Shown: positions 39,004 through 49,337 of the stretch, one piece after another
Layout of the letters: each line of letters begins with the position of its first letter
Numbering within the stretch: the stretch's first letter is position 1
Origin: Robbsia betulipollinis
GTDB taxonomy: Bacteria > Pseudomonadota > Gammaproteobacteria > Burkholderiales > Burkholderiaceae
Assembly: GCF_026624755.1 (NCBI RefSeq)
Contig: NZ_JAPMXC010000001.1
Coordinates: 186,001-250,000, forward strand
Reading direction: 5' to 3'
Length of the DNA: 64,000 nucleotides
The notes under the pieces: generated by a model
Databases searched by the model: none
What the model was told of the DNA's origin: nothing
The model's input: only the letters and a program-made list of their open reading frames with translations
Position numbers and translations under genes: made by a program

Positions 39004-40085
39004 CCGACAGGATTACCGACGCAATGAACCAGGCAGTGGGGCACCCAGACGCGCGACAGGCGCAACAGGCGCAGGACGCGCCGGACGCACTCCGCCAGGC
39101 GGCGCCCGCCAACCCAGCGGTCATCGTCATTCACGGTGGCGCCGGCACGCTGGTGCGCGCCGCGATGTCGGCGACGGCGGAAATCGCGTACCGCGCGGCA
39201 CTGCGAAGCGTGCTCGAAGCGGGCCAGGCGATTCTCGCCGCCGGCGGCAGCGCGCTCGACGCGGTGACCGAAGCGGTGCGCCTGCTCGAAGAGTGTCCGT
39301 TGTTCAATGCGGGGCATGGCGCGGTGTTCAACGAAGACGGTACGCACGAACTCGACGCCGCGATCATGGACGGCGCGTCGCTTGCCGCCGGCGCCGTGGC
39401 GGGCGTCACGCGGCTGCGCAACCCCGTGCTGTGCGCGCGCGCGGTGCTGCGCCAGGGCGAGCATGTCCTGCTCGCGGGCGCGGGCGCCGAACGCTTCGCC
39501 GAGGCGCAGGGCTGCGAGACCGTGCCGAACGCTTTCTTCGGCACCGATGCGCGGCGTACGCAGTGGCAGGCAGCCCGCGCGGCGAGTGCCGGCATGCTGC
39601 TCGACCACGATGCCGAAAAGCTTGCCGCCGTGCCTGCCGCCGCCCCGATCGATCCCGACCGCAAGTTCGGCACGGTTGGCGCGGTCGCCTGCGATGCCCA
39701 GGGACATGTCGCCGCGGCCACCTCCACGGGTGGCATGACCAACAAGCGCGTGGGCCGCATCGGCGACTCGCCGCTGATCGGCGCGGGATGCTACGCCGAC
39801 GACGCGACCTGCGCGGTATCGGCGACCGGCAGCGGCGAGCATTTCATCCGCATCGTCGCCGGACATGCGCTCGCCGCCCGCATCGAACATACCGGCGCGC
39901 CGCTCGACGCCGCCGCGCGCGACGTCATCGACGGCAAGCTGGCGGCCATCGGCGGACGCGGCGGGTTGATCGCCGTCGATGCACGGGGCCGGATCGCGAT
40001 GCCGTTCAATACCGAAGGCATGTACCGGGGCCATGCGCGGGTGGGCGAACGCCCCGTCGTCGCGATCTACCGCGACGAACCCTGA
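39000..40085 (+). CDS. iaaA: isoaspartyl peptidase / L-asparaginase (IaaA type)
   Basis: A 361-residue Ntn-hydrolase precursor. The autocleavage and nucleophile site is Thr225 in DRKFGTVGAVACD. The downstream substrate motif TSTGGMTNKRVGRIGDSPLI is typical of plant-type asparaginase/IaaA. The alpha subunit begins AVIVIHGGAGTLVR after a 38-residue Gln/Ala-rich leader. The enzyme cleaves beta-aspartyl dipeptides formed in damaged proteins. It overlaps the regulator gene by 4 nt. In E. coli iaaA likewise precedes gsiABCD, so the order is conserved. Confidence 0.93.
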   Translation: MTDRITDAMNQAVGHPDARQAQQAQDAPDALRQAAPANPAVIVIHGGAGTLVRAAMSATAEIAYRAALRSVLEAGQAILAAGGSALDAVTEAVRLLEECPLFNAGHGAVFNEDGTHELDAAIMDGASLAAGAVAGVTRLRNPVLCARAVLRQGEHVLLAGAGAERFAEAQGCETVPNAFFGTDARRTQWQAARAASAGMLLDHDAEKLAAVPAAAPIDPDRKFGTVGAVACDAQGHVAAATSTGGMTNKRVGRIGDSPLIGAGCYADDATCAVSATGSGEHFIRIVAGHALAARIEHTGAPLDAAARDVIDGKLAAIGGRGGLIAVDARGRIAMPFNTEGMYRGHARVGERPVVAIYRDEP

Positions 40086-40192
40086 ATCGGCTCTGACCCC
40101 ACCCTGAACGGACCCCGACGCCGAACGTCCCGCCGCGCGCCTTCGCTCCGATCCGCCCCCATTCCATCGTCCAGCAAGAGAGATTTCACCCG

Positions 40193-42223
40193 GTGCAGAC
40201 CCCAGACCGCTCCCCCCGCCGCGACGCCGCCGCCCACGCCACCCCTGCAGCGGGCGTTGCCGGTCTCCGGCAGACCCCGCCGCCGGTTTCCGGACAGGCC
40301 GCCGCGGCCGCCGGCGACCGCGCGCGCGCGGATTTCCCCGCCTCGCGCGTGCTGGCGGTCGACGGACTGAGCGTGACGTTTCGCGCCGAGGGCGGCCCCG
40401 TGCGCGCGGTGCGCGACCTGTCCTTCACGGTGGCGCGCGGTGAAACGCTGGCGATCGTGGGCGAATCCGGATCGGGAAAATCGGTGACCTCGCTCGCGCT
40501 GATGCGCCTCGTCGAGCACGGCGGCGGCCGCATCGACGGCGGCAGCATGCGGCTGCGCCGCCACGACGGCGCGGTGCTCGATCTGGCGAGCGCGAGCGCG
40601 TCGGCGCTGCGCGGCGTACGCGGCGCCGACGTCTCGATGATCTTCCAGGAACCGATGACTTCGCTGAACCCGGTGTTCACGGTCGGCGACCAGATCGCCG
40701 AGGCGATCATGCTGCACCAGGGCAAGAGCGCCGCCGAGGCGAAGACCGAAGTGCTGCGCCTGCTCGAACGCGTGCGCATCGCCGAGGCCGCCAACGTCTT
40801 CGCCCGCTATCCGCATCAGCTCTCGGGCGGCATGCGCCAGCGGGTGATGATCGCCATGGCCTTGTCGTGCAAGCCGACGCTGTTGATCGCCGACGAGCCC
40901 ACCACCGCGCTCGACGTCACCGTGCAGGCGCAGATCCTCCAATTGATCCGCACGCTGCAGGACGAAATGCAGATGGGCGTGATCTTCATCACGCACGACA
41001 TGGGCGTGGTCGCCGAAGTGGCGGACCGGGTGTTGGTGATGTACAAGGGCGAGAAGGTCGAGGAAGGCCTCGCGCCGCAGGTCTTCGCCGCGCCCGCCCA
41101 TCCGTACACGCGGGCGCTGCTGGCCGCCGTGCCGAAGCTGGGCGCGATGCACGGCACCGATCTGCCCGCACGCTTCGACCTGCTGCGCATGAGCGAGACG
41201 ATGGGATCCGCCGCTTCGGCAGCATCGGCCACGCCCGTCGCACCCGTCGTGCATGCAGCACCGCGCGCGCAGCCCGCCGACGCCGGCAAGCCGCCGGTGC
41301 TGGAGGTCCGGGACCTGGTCACGCGCTTTCCCGTCAAGACCGGCTTCTTCGGCCGCATCACGCGCCAGGTCCACGCGGTCGAGCACGTCAGCTTCGATCT
41401 CTATCCCGGCGAAACGCTGGCCCTGGTGGGCGAATCCGGCTGCGGCAAGTCGACCACCGGGCGCTCGCTGCTGCGTCTGGTCGACAGCCAGAGCGGCAGC
41501 ATCCGTTTCATGGGCCAGGACATCTCGGCGTTGCGCGGCCCCGCCCTGCAGGCGCTGCGCCGCCATATCCAGTTCATCTTCCAGGATCCGTTCGCCTCGT
41601 TGAACCCGCGCCAGACGGTCGGTTTTTCGATCATGGAGCCGTTGCTGGTGCACCGCGCCGCAAGCCGCGCCGAAGCCGAGAAACGCGTCGCCTGGCTGCT
41701 CGAACGGGTCGACCTGCAGGCCAGCGCGGCGCGGCGCTATCCGCACGAGTTCTCCGGCGGCCAGCGTCAGCGCATCGCGATCGCGCGCGCGCTCGCGCTC
41801 AACCCGCAGGTCGTGATCGCCGACGAATCCGTGTCCGCGCTCGACGTCTCTGTGCAGGCGCAGATCGTCAACCTGATGCTCGACCTGCAGGCCGAGCTGG
41901 GACTGGCCTACCTCTTCATCTCGCACGATATGGCGGTGGTCGAGCGCATCAGCCATCGGGTCGCCGTCATGTACCTGGGACAGATCGTCGAGATCGGGCC
42001 GCGCCGCGCGGTGTTCGAAGCGCCGCAGCACGCGTACACCCGCAAGCTGATGAGCGCGGTGCCGGTCGCCGATCCGGCGCGCCGCCACGCGCCGCGCCTG
42101 CTGTCCGCCGACGAGATTCCCAGCGCGATCCGGGATGTCGGCGACGCGCCCCAGGTCGCGCCGCTGGTCGAGGTCGCGCCGGGGCACTACGTCGCACGCC
42201 ACGCGGTCGGCGGCGCTTATTGA
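40193..42223 (+). CDS. gsiA: dipeptide/glutathione ABC transporter, fused ATP-binding protein
   Basis: A 676-residue protein with two complete ABC domains. The first has [27 protein letters not shown] and [13 protein letters not shown]; the second [29 protein letters not shown] and [12 protein letters not shown]. This DppD-DppF-like fusion is characteristic of GsiA. Each half ends in the oligopeptide-transporter C-terminal extension ([14 protein letters not shown] and [15 protein letters not shown]). It energises uptake by GsiBCD. The start is GTG at 40193, 107 nt after iaaA; the first 50 residues are disordered. Confidence 0.93.
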   Translation: MQTPDRSPRRDAAAHATPAAGVAGLRQTPPPVSGQAAAAAGDRARADFPASRVLAVDGLSVTFRAEGGPVRAVRDLSFTVARGETLAIVGESGSGKSVTSLALMRLVEHGGGRIDGGSMRLRRHDGAVLDLASASASALRGVRGADVSMIFQEPMTSLNPVFTVGDQIAEAIMLHQGKSAAEAKTEVLRLLERVRIAEAANVFARYPHQLSGGMRQRVMIAMALSCKPTLLIADEPTTALDVTVQAQILQLIRTLQDEMQMGVIFITHDMGVVAEVADRVLVMYKGEKVEEGLAPQVFAAPAHPYTRALLAAVPKLGAMHGTDLPARFDLLRMSETMGSAASAASATPVAPVVHAAPRAQPADAGKPPVLEVRDLVTRFPVKTGFFGRITRQVHAVEHVSFDLYPGETLALVGESGCGKSTTGRSLLRLVDSQSGSIRFMGQDISALRGPALQALRRHIQFIFQDPFASLNPRQTVGFSIMEPLLVHRAASRAEAEKRVAWLLERVDLQASAARRYPHEFSGGQRQRIAIARALALNPQVVIADESVSALDVSVQAQIVNLMLDLQAELGLAYLFISHDMAVVERISHRVAVMYLGQIVEIGPRRAVFEAPQHAYTRKLMSAVPVADPARRHAPRLLSADEIPSAIRDVGDAPQVAPLVEVAPGHYVARHAVGGAY

Positions 42224-42364
42224 GATTGCGCCCTCGGACCGTTGCCTCGGACCGCAATGCTGAATGACAGCGTCGAATCGCAGTACAGAAACCGAAGTAT
42301 CGATATTGCCGTAACGAATCGCCGTCCCGAATCACCTACTTCATATGTCACAGGGAATCGCACC

Positions 42365-43990
42365 ATGTTGAATCCGCTTGCGCACTTGCTTGTTCCTGCC
42401 CGCTCATCCGCTCCCGCCGCCGGCCGCGCCGCGCGCGCCGGCCAGCCGTTCGCGCTGAAGGCGCTCGCCGCCGGCATCCTGACCGCCGTGGCGCTGAGCG
42501 TGACGCATGGCGCGCTCGCAGCCGGCAACGAACCCGTCATGGCCGTGTTTTCGACCTTCACGACGATGGACCCCTACGATGCGAACGACACGCTGTCGCT
42601 CGCGGTGGCGAAGTCCTTCTACGAAGGACTGTTCGGCTTCGACCAGAACATGAAGGTGCACGACGTGCTCGCCACCGGCTACGAATCGAGTCCGGACGGC
42701 CTCACCTACATCGTCAAGCTGCGCCCGAACGTCAAGTTCCAGGACGGCACGAATTTCGACGCCGCCGCGGTCAAGGCGAACTTCGACCGCGTGACCGACC
42801 CGGCGAACAAACTCAAGCGCTACAACCTCTTCAGCGTGATCGCGAAAACCGACGTGCTCGATTCGAGCACCGTGCGCTTCACGTTGAAGTATCCGTTCTC
42901 GGCATTCATCAACACGCTCGCGCACCCGTCGGCCGTGATCATCTCGCCGACCGCGCTGAAGAAATGGGGCAAGGACATCGCCTTCCACCCGGTGGGCACG
43001 GGCCCGTTCGAGCTGGTGTCGTGGAAGCAGTCCGACGACCTGAGCGTGAAGAAGTTCGCAGGTTACTGGCACACCGGCTATCCGAAGGTCGACGGCATCA
43101 TCTGGAAGCCGGTGATCGACAACAACACGCGCGCCGCGCTGATGCAGACGGGCGAAGCGGACTTCGCGTATCAAATTCCGTATGAGCAGGCTTCGGCCCT
43201 CAAGGCCAATCAGAAAGTCGACGTCATCGCCGCGCCATCGATCATCGCCCGGTATGTCAGCCTCAACACGCATCAGAAACCGTTCGACAACCTGAAGGTA
43301 CGCGAGGCGCTGAACTACGCGGTCAACAAGGATGCGCTGGTGAAGGTGGCCTTCTCCGGATACGCTACCCCGGCAGTCGGCGTCATGCCGGAAGGCCTGG
43401 AAAACGCGACCAAGCAGGGGCCCTGGCCCTATGACCCGGCAAAGGCGCGCGCGTTGTTGAAGGAAGCGGGATATCCGAACGGCTTCGAAGCCACGCTCTG
43501 GTCCGCCTATACCTACACCACAGCCGTCAAGGCCATTCAGTTCGTACAGCAGCAGCTGGCACAGGTCGGCGTCAAGGTTCAAGTGCAAACCTTGGAAGCC
43601 GGCCAGCGCGTCGAACGCGTCGAGAGCGCGCAGAACCCCGACACCGCGCCGGTACGCATGTATTACTCGGGCTGGTCTTCGTCGACCGGCGAGGCGAACT
43701 GGGGCCTCACGCCGCTGTTTGCGTCGATCTCCTTTCCGCCGAAGTTGATGAACACCGCGTACTACAAGAACGACGCGGTCGACACCGACCTCACCGACGC
43801 GCTGAAGACCACCGACCCGACCAAGAAAGGCGCGTTCTACGCCGACGCGCAAAAGCGCATCTGGAACGACGCGCCCTGGATCTTCCTGGTCACCGAGAAG
43901 GTCGTCTACGCGCGCTCGAAGCGTCTGACCGGCGCCTACGTGATGCCCGACGGCTCCTTCTATTTCAACGACATCGCGCTGAAACAGTAA
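42365..43990 (+). CDS. gsiB: peptide/glutathione ABC transporter substrate-binding protein
   Basis: A 541-residue periplasmic binding protein of family SBP_bac_5. A long N-terminus leads to a signal peptide hydrophobic core ([18 protein letters not shown]), with cleavage near GALAAGNE. Mature landmarks are [32 protein letters not shown] and [17 protein letters not shown]. The IPSP-like layout matches GsiB and DdpA/DppA binding proteins. Ligand could be glutathione, D,D- or isoaspartyl-containing peptides. Peptidases encoded downstream favour short unusual peptides. The ATG at 42365 is used; the frame is open further upstream. Confidence 0.9.
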   Translation: MLNPLAHLLVPARSSAPAAGRAARAGQPFALKALAAGILTAVALSVTHGALAAGNEPVMAVFSTFTTMDPYDANDTLSLAVAKSFYEGLFGFDQNMKVHDVLATGYESSPDGLTYIVKLRPNVKFQDGTNFDAAAVKANFDRVTDPANKLKRYNLFSVIAKTDVLDSSTVRFTLKYPFSAFINTLAHPSAVIISPTALKKWGKDIAFHPVGTGPFELVSWKQSDDLSVKKFAGYWHTGYPKVDGIIWKPVIDNNTRAALMQTGEADFAYQIPYEQASALKANQKVDVIAAPSIIARYVSLNTHQKPFDNLKVREALNYAVNKDALVKVAFSGYATPAVGVMPEGLENATKQGPWPYDPAKARALLKEAGYPNGFEATLWSAYTYTTAVKAIQFVQQQLAQVGVKVQVQTLEAGQRVERVESAQNPDTAPVRMYYSGWSSSTGEANWGLTPLFASISFPPKLMNTAYYKNDAVDTDLTDALKTTDPTKKGAFYADAQKRIWNDAPWIFLVTEKVVYARSKRLTGAYVMPDGSFYFNDIALKQ

Positions 43991-44084
43991 AGGCCGGCGC
44001 GGGGCCCGCTCGCGGGCTCCGCCGCATGCCGCTGCTTCACGTCTTTGCTTCACGCGCCACGCACCCCCGGATGACTTTCTCCAG

Positions 44085-45005
44085 ATGTTGAACTTTGTCG
44101 CCAAACGGCTCGTCGGTCTGCTCTTCACCCTGGTGCTCGTCGGGGTGCTGGTGTTCCTCTTCGTCCATCTGCTTCCGGGCGACCCCGCGCGGCTCGCGGC
44201 GGGTCCCGACGCCGACGCGGCCACGGTCGCGCTGGTGCGCCACGACCTCGGTCTCGACCAGCCGCTGCCCCGCCAGTTCGCGCACTTCGTCTCGCACGCG
44301 CTGACCGGCGATTTCGGCACGTCCACGCGCACCAAGCGCCCGGTCAGCCAGGAGATCGGCGACCGCTTCATGCCGACGCTGCTGCTCACGCTCGCAAGCC
44401 TCGCATGGGCGGTGGTCTTCGGCATGGTCATCGGCGTGATCTCGGCGGTGTGGCGCAACCGCTGGCCGGACCGGCTCGGCATGACGCTGGCGGTGTCCGG
44501 CATCTCGTTTCCGGCGTTCGCGCTCGGCATGCTGCTGATGCAGCTGTTCTCGGTGAAGCTCGGCTGGTTTCCGGTGATCGGCGACGGCAGCTGGCGCAGC
44601 TACGTGCTGCCGTCGATCACCCTCGGCGCGGCGGTGGCGGCGGTGCTCGCGCGCTTCACCCGCAGCGCCTTCGTCGACGTCTTTCACGAGGACTATGTGC
44701 GCACGGCGCGCGCCAAGGGCCTGAGCGAATGGCGCGTGGTCGCCAAGCATTGCCTGCGCAACGCGCTGGTGCCGGTGGTGACCATGATGGGGTTGCAGTT
44801 CGGCTTCCTGCTCGGCGGCTCGATCGTCGTCGAGACGGTTTTCAACTGGCCGGGCCTCGGCCGCCTGCTGGTCGACGCGGTGGCGATGCGCGACTACCCG
44901 ATCCTGCAGGCCGAAGTCCTGCTGTTCTCGGTCGAGTTTCTCTTTATCAATCTGGTTGTCGACGTGCTCTACGCGGTCATCAATCCGACCATTCGTTTCA
45001 AGTGA
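44085..45005 (+). CDS. gsiC: peptide/glutathione ABC transporter permease
   Basis: A 306-residue inner-membrane permease with six helices of the DppB/GsiC family. The N-terminal TM helix ([19 protein letters not shown]) is followed by the family motif [13 protein letters not shown]. The EAA loop that contacts the ATPase reads [20 protein letters not shown]. It pairs with GsiD. The start ATG at 44085 lies 94 nt after gsiB. Confidence 0.92.
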   Translation: MLNFVAKRLVGLLFTLVLVGVLVFLFVHLLPGDPARLAAGPDADAATVALVRHDLGLDQPLPRQFAHFVSHALTGDFGTSTRTKRPVSQEIGDRFMPTLLLTLASLAWAVVFGMVIGVISAVWRNRWPDRLGMTLAVSGISFPAFALGMLLMQLFSVKLGWFPVIGDGSWRSYVLPSITLGAAVAAVLARFTRSAFVDVFHEDYVRTARAKGLSEWRVVAKHCLRNALVPVVTMMGLQFGFLLGGSIVVETVFNWPGLGRLLVDAVAMRDYPILQAEVLLFSVEFLFINLVVDVLYAVINPTIRFK

Positions 45006-45012
45006 GACGCAG

Positions 45013-46035
45013 ATGAATCCTTCCACGAATGACCCGGGCACGCCCGTCGATCACGATCTGAATCCGGTCCGCACCGAAGCCGGAGAGATCGCGCGCGCCG
45101 CGGCGCTGTCCCCCGCCGACGTGCAGACGCGCATCGACGCGCCCGCCGCCGCGCAGGGCCCGGGCATGTCGGCCGCGGCGATGGTGGTGCGCACGCCGGG
45201 CGCGGAATTCTGGCGGCGTTTCCGCCAGCAGCCGATCGCTCTCCTCGCCGGCGTGTTCATCGTCCTCCTGGTGATCGTCGCGGTGCTCGCGCCCTATCTC
45301 GCGCCGTATGACGCGGAAAACTATTTCGATTACGACGCGCTCAACGCCGCGCCGTCGGCGCACCACTGGTTCGGCGTCGATTCGCTCGGGCGCGATGTGT
45401 TCAGCCGCCTGCTGGTGGGCTCGCGCCTGTCGCTCGCGGCCGGCATCCTGTCGGTGACGATCGGCGCGGTGATCGGCACCGTGGCCGGTCTGCTGGCCGG
45501 CTATTACGAAGGCTGGTGGGACCGCATCACGATGCGCGTGGCCGACGTGCTGTTCGCGTTCCCGGGCATCCTGCTCGCGATCGCCGTGGTGGCGATCCTC
45601 GGCAACGGCATGGTCAACGTGATCTGCGCGGTCGCCGTGTTCAGCGTGCCCGCCTTCGCGCGGCTGGTGCGCGGCAACACCCTGACGCTCAAGCACCTGA
45701 CCTACGTGGAAGCGGCGCGCAGCATCGGCGCGTCCGATGCGCAGATCATTTTCCGGCACATCCTGCCGGGCACGGTGTCGTCGATCGTCGTGTATTTCAC
45801 GATGCGCATCGGCACCTCGATCATCACGGCGGCGAGCCTGTCCTTTCTCGGGCTGGGCGCGCAACCGCCGACGCCCGAGTGGGGCGCGATGCTCAACGAC
45901 GCGCGCGCCGACATGATGACCGCGCCGCACACGGCCCTCTTTCCCAGCCTCGCGATCTTTCTGACGGTGCTGGCGTTCAACCTGCTGGGCGACGGCCTGC
46001 GCGACGCGCTCGACCCGAAGCTCGCGAAGAAATGA
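45013..46035 (+). CDS. gsiD: peptide/glutathione ABC transporter permease
   Basis: A 340-residue permease of the DppC/GsiD family. The first 70 residues are a hydrophilic extension longer than usual. The first helix is [19 protein letters not shown], followed by the OppC motif [20 protein letters not shown]. The EAA loop is [20 protein letters not shown]. It starts 7 nt after gsiC, with the AGACGCAG sequence before the ATG. Its stop overlaps the next gene by 4 nt, tying the peptidases to the transporter. Confidence 0.92.
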   Translation: MNPSTNDPGTPVDHDLNPVRTEAGEIARAAALSPADVQTRIDAPAAAQGPGMSAAAMVVRTPGAEFWRRFRQQPIALLAGVFIVLLVIVAVLAPYLAPYDAENYFDYDALNAAPSAHHWFGVDSLGRDVFSRLLVGSRLSLAAGILSVTIGAVIGTVAGLLAGYYEGWWDRITMRVADVLFAFPGILLAIAVVAILGNGMVNVICAVAVFSVPAFARLVRGNTLTLKHLTYVEAARSIGASDAQIIFRHILPGTVSSIVVYFTMRIGTSIITAASLSFLGLGAQPPTPEWGAMLNDARADMMTAPHTALFPSLAIFLTVLAFNLLGDGLRDALDPKLAKK

Positions 46036-47219
46036 CGGCGCCCATGGCCGACGCGATGGGGGTGCGCGGGGCGCCGGGAGCGGAACGGACGTCGCAAGCA
46101 GAAACGGCGGCAGGTCATGGATCGCGGACATTCGACGCGCCGCGCATCGGTACGCTGCCCGCCGGGCCGCTCGGGACCATCGCCGATGTGGCCGGCGTCA
46201 CCGTCGGTCACCATACGCGCGACGCCGGCGGCATCCAGACCGGCGTCACCGTGATCCGGCCGCACCCTGGCGACCCGTTCCGCGCCAAGGTACCGGCCGC
46301 CGCCGCCGTCATCAACGGCTTCGGCAAGAGCCTCGGCCTGCTGCAACTCGACGAACTCGGCCTGATCGAAACACCGATCGCGCTGACGAATACATTCGCC
46401 ATCGGCGCGCTGGCCGAGGCGCAGACCCGCCATGCCTGCGAGCGCAATCCGGAAATCGGTCGATCGTGGCCGACGGTGAACCCGCTCGTGTTCGAATGCA
46501 ACGACGGCTACCTGAACGACCTGCAGGCGATGGCAGTGCGCGGCGCGGACTACCGGCTCGCGCACGACGCCGCCGCACCCACGTTCGCACAGGGCAGCGT
46601 CGGCGCGGGACGCGGCATGTCGTGCTTCGATCTGAAGGGCGGTATCGGCTCCGCGTCGCGCCAGGTCGCGATCGACGGCGAGCGCTTCGTCGTCGGCGCC
46701 TTCGTGCTGGCCAACTTCGGCCGGTTGCCGATGCTGACGGTGGGCGGCGCGCCGTTGGGCCGGCAACTCGCGGCGCGTCTCGCCGCGGCGGCGCCCGTGA
46801 CGGCGGCGTCGACACCGGCATCGTCGACATCGACATCGGCATCGGATCCAGCGGAAAAAGGCTCGATCATCATGGTGATCGCCACCGATGCACCGCTCGA
46901 TAACCGCCAGTTGCGGCGCATCGCCGCTCGCGCCGCCGCGGGACTGGCGCGCACCGGCTCGGTCTACGGACACGGCAGCGGCGACATCGCACTCGCCTTT
47001 TCGACGGCCTACACGGTGTCGCACGCGCCACCGACGCGCCATGCGCTGCCGGCGCTGATCCATCCGGCGGCGCTCGATCCCTTTTTCATCGCGACGGCCG
47101 AAGCCGTCGAGCAGGCCATCGTCCACGCGCTCTGGTCCGCGCGGAGCGTGACAGGCCGCGACGGACACCGCCGTCAGGCCCTTACCGAACTGGCGCCGGA
47201 CTGGCGCGAACTCCTATGA
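46032..47219 (+). CDS. P1-family (DmpA/BapA-like) aminopeptidase
   Basis: A 395-residue peptidase-S58 (DmpA) family precursor. The autocleavage Gly-Ser site is [20 protein letters not shown] with Ser278, which becomes the N-terminal nucleophile. The N-terminal domain has [15 protein letters not shown] and [11 protein letters not shown]. Relatives are L-aminopeptidase/D-esterases or beta-peptidyl aminopeptidases that accept D- or beta-amino acids. A Ser/Thr-rich low-complexity loop (about 258-272) precedes the cleavage site. ATG at 46032 overlaps the gsiD stop; the stop overlaps dppA by 4 nt. No signal peptide is seen, so it acts on imported peptides in the cytoplasm. Confidence 0.88.
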   Translation: MTAPMADAMGVRGAPGAERTSQAETAAGHGSRTFDAPRIGTLPAGPLGTIADVAGVTVGHHTRDAGGIQTGVTVIRPHPGDPFRAKVPAAAAVINGFGKSLGLLQLDELGLIETPIALTNTFAIGALAEAQTRHACERNPEIGRSWPTVNPLVFECNDGYLNDLQAMAVRGADYRLAHDAAAPTFAQGSVGAGRGMSCFDLKGGIGSASRQVAIDGERFVVGAFVLANFGRLPMLTVGGAPLGRQLAARLAAAAPVTAASTPASSTSTSASDPAEKGSIIMVIATDAPLDNRQLRRIAARAAAGLARTGSVYGHGSGDIALAFSTAYTVSHAPPTRHALPALIHPAALDPFFIATAEAVEQAIVHALWSARSVTGRDGHRRQALTELAPDWRELL

Positions 47220-48061
47220 ACCTTCTTATTTCCGCCGATATCGAAGGCGTCGCCGGCGTTTTCCATCCCGAGCAGACACGCCAGGGCAACCCCGAATACG
47301 AGCGCGCGCGCCGCTGGATGACGGCCGAAGCGAACGCCGCCATCGAGGGCGCGTTCGACGGCGGCGCGACGCAGGTCGTGGTCAACGATTCGCACGGCGG
47401 CTTTCGCAACCTGCTGCCGGATCTGCTGGATGCGCGGGCGCAGATCATCCTCGGCAAGCCCCGTTACCTCGGCATGATGGCCGGTATCGATGCCCCGTGC
47501 GACGGCGTATTCATGCTCGGCTATCATGGCCGTGCGCAGAGTCGCGGCGTACTGGCGCACACGATCAACAGTTTCGCCTTCGCGCGCGTCTGGCTCGACC
47601 ACGACGAAGTCGGCGAGGCCGGGCTGTATGGCGCGCTCGCCGAGGAATACGGCGCGCAGGTCGTGCTGCTCACCGGCGACGATGTGCTGGAAGCGGAAAC
47701 CCGGGAACGCTTCGCGCTCGCGCGGCACGTACGCACGAAGGTCGCCGCCGGCTGCCACAGCGGCACGTCGCTGACGCCGGACGCCGCCTGCCGCGCGATC
47801 CGCGAGGCCGCGGGTCTCGCCACCGCGGCGCTGGCGGCCCGGCGCGGCGAGGCGCGGACGGCGGCGTCCACGCCGGGCGCAGGCCGCACGGCGCGACGTT
47901 GCCGCCTGCAGGTCCAGACGCCCGCGCTTGCCGACCTGTTCTGTCAGTGGCCGACGCTGGTGCGCGAGGACGGCGTGACGTTGCACTTCGACGCCGCGTG
48001 CGTCGAGGACGCGGTACGCATGCTCAACTGCCTGTCGGCAATGTCCGCCATGCTGCGCTAG
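47216..48061 (+). CDS. dppA: M55-family D-aminopeptidase (DppA type)
   Basis: A 281-residue zinc peptidase. The family start [20 protein letters not shown] carries the metal ligands Asp and Glu of DIEG. VVNDSHGGFRNLL, FMLGYHGRAQS and the HDEVGEAGLYGALAEEYG segment supply the remaining His and Glu ligands. DppA releases D-amino acids (mainly D-Ala) from short peptides in B. subtilis. With isoaspartyl peptidase and a racemase in the same operon, it suggests use of cell-wall or damaged-protein peptides. It overlaps the previous gene by 4 nt. Confidence 0.9.
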   Translation: MNLLISADIEGVAGVFHPEQTRQGNPEYERARRWMTAEANAAIEGAFDGGATQVVVNDSHGGFRNLLPDLLDARAQIILGKPRYLGMMAGIDAPCDGVFMLGYHGRAQSRGVLAHTINSFAFARVWLDHDEVGEAGLYGALAEEYGAQVVLLTGDDVLEAETRERFALARHVRTKVAAGCHSGTSLTPDAACRAIREAAGLATAALAARRGEARTAASTPGAGRTARRCRLQVQTPALADLFCQWPTLVREDGVTLHFDAACVEDAVRMLNCLSAMSAMLR

Positions 48062-48080
48062 CCGAATCGGCGAGGAAACG

Positions 48081-49310
48081 ATGCAGACGCTTGAAAAACA
48101 GGACCGTGACGCACCGGGTACGCCCCGGCCCCATGCCATGGGTGTCGTGCTCGCGGCGCCTTCGACGCGGGATGCCTCGCTGGCGGACGCGATCGAGATC
48201 GCGCTCTTCCCTGCGCGAGTCGAGGTCCTGTACGAAACGGCGAACGTCGCGCCGCATGTGCAGCGAACCCACGAAGCGGATGCCGGCGGCACGGTGGAAG
48301 ATGCCAACGCCACCCCGTCGACTGTCGCGGCCGCGCTTCGAGACAGCGCGGCCGCGCTGGCACTGTTCGATGCCGCGCGTCGTCTCGCCACGCGCGGCGC
48401 TGCCGTCATCCTGCTGCCGGCGGGAACGTCGGATACCCTCGTCGCGTCGCTGGCGGCCGAATTGCCGCTGCCGGTGCGCGCCCGGAAGCGCGACGATCAC
48501 GACACGGCGCAGCGCCTGACCCTGCCGCTCACGGCCGCGCCGCGACCGTTCAAGATCGGCGTGGCGGGCGGCGTCGGCCCCGCCGCCACCGTCGATTTCC
48601 TCGACAAGCTGGTGACGGCGACGCCCGCCGCGCGCGACCAGGATCATCTCCGGGTGGTCCTCGAACAGAATCCGCATATTCCCGACCGCACCGCGCATCT
48701 GCTCGGCCGCAGTCCCGCGGATCCGGCCGTGGCCCTGTACGCGGCTTGTCTGTCGCTGGTGGAAAACGGCGCAGGGTTGATCGCGATTCCGTGCAACACG
48801 GCGCATGCCTATGCCGCGGTACTGCAGGCGCGACTGCCGGTCCCGATCGTCAGCCTGCTCGACGAGACCATCGACCATATCGTCGGGGAATTCGGTGGCC
48901 GGGCGCCCGGGCGCGCGGTGCAGGTCGGTTTGCTGGCCACCAGCGGCACGATCGCCAGCGGCGTGTATCGCGATGCCGCGGCGCGGCGCGGCCTGACGCT
49001 GCTGCTGCCCGACACCCCGCATCAGGACCGCGTCATGGCGGCGATCTACGGCGAGCGCGGCGTCAAGGCGGGGTTTCTCGAAGGCGAGTGCGTCGTGAAC
49101 CTGCTGGCGGCGGCGTCGCATCTCGCCCGCGCGGGCGCCGAGGTGCTGATCCTGGGCTGCACGGAATTGCCGCTGCTGCTGGAGCACGACAGGCATTTTC
49201 CGATCGGCGACACGCATGTGGCGCTGGTCGACCCGACCCGCGTGCTGGCCGAGCGGTGCGTGGCGCTGGCGCGGGAGGCGAACGAGGCGGCACGCCTGCG
49301 GGAAGATTAG
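48081..49310 (+). CDS. aspartate/glutamate racemase family protein with degenerate N-terminal domain
   Basis: A 409-residue protein. The C-terminal 250 residues are a complete Asp/Glu racemase: IGVAGGVGPAATVDFLDKL, the first catalytic cysteine in LIAIPCNTAHAY (Cys238) and the second in LILGCTELPLLL (Cys360). Such enzymes interconvert L- and D-Asp or Glu without cofactors. The first 155 residues look like a decayed half of the same fold (MGVVLAAPSTRDASLADAIE and AARRLATRGAAVILLPAGTS) in which the Cys-Asn-Thr motif is replaced by AGT. It is the last gene of the operon, 19 nt after dppA, and would handle D-Asp or D-Glu released from peptides. Confidence 0.82.
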   Translation: MQTLEKQDRDAPGTPRPHAMGVVLAAPSTRDASLADAIEIALFPARVEVLYETANVAPHVQRTHEADAGGTVEDANATPSTVAAALRDSAAALALFDAARRLATRGAAVILLPAGTSDTLVASLAAELPLPVRARKRDDHDTAQRLTLPLTAAPRPFKIGVAGGVGPAATVDFLDKLVTATPAARDQDHLRVVLEQNPHIPDRTAHLLGRSPADPAVALYAACLSLVENGAGLIAIPCNTAHAYAAVLQARLPVPIVSLLDETIDHIVGEFGGRAPGRAVQVGLLATSGTIASGVYRDAAARRGLTLLLPDTPHQDRVMAAIYGERGVKAGFLEGECVVNLLAAASHLARAGAEVLILGCTELPLLLEHDRHFPIGDTHVALVDPTRVLAERCVALAREANEAARLRED

Positions 49311-49337
49311 GCGCGGGCACGCCGGACGCGGCGCGTC

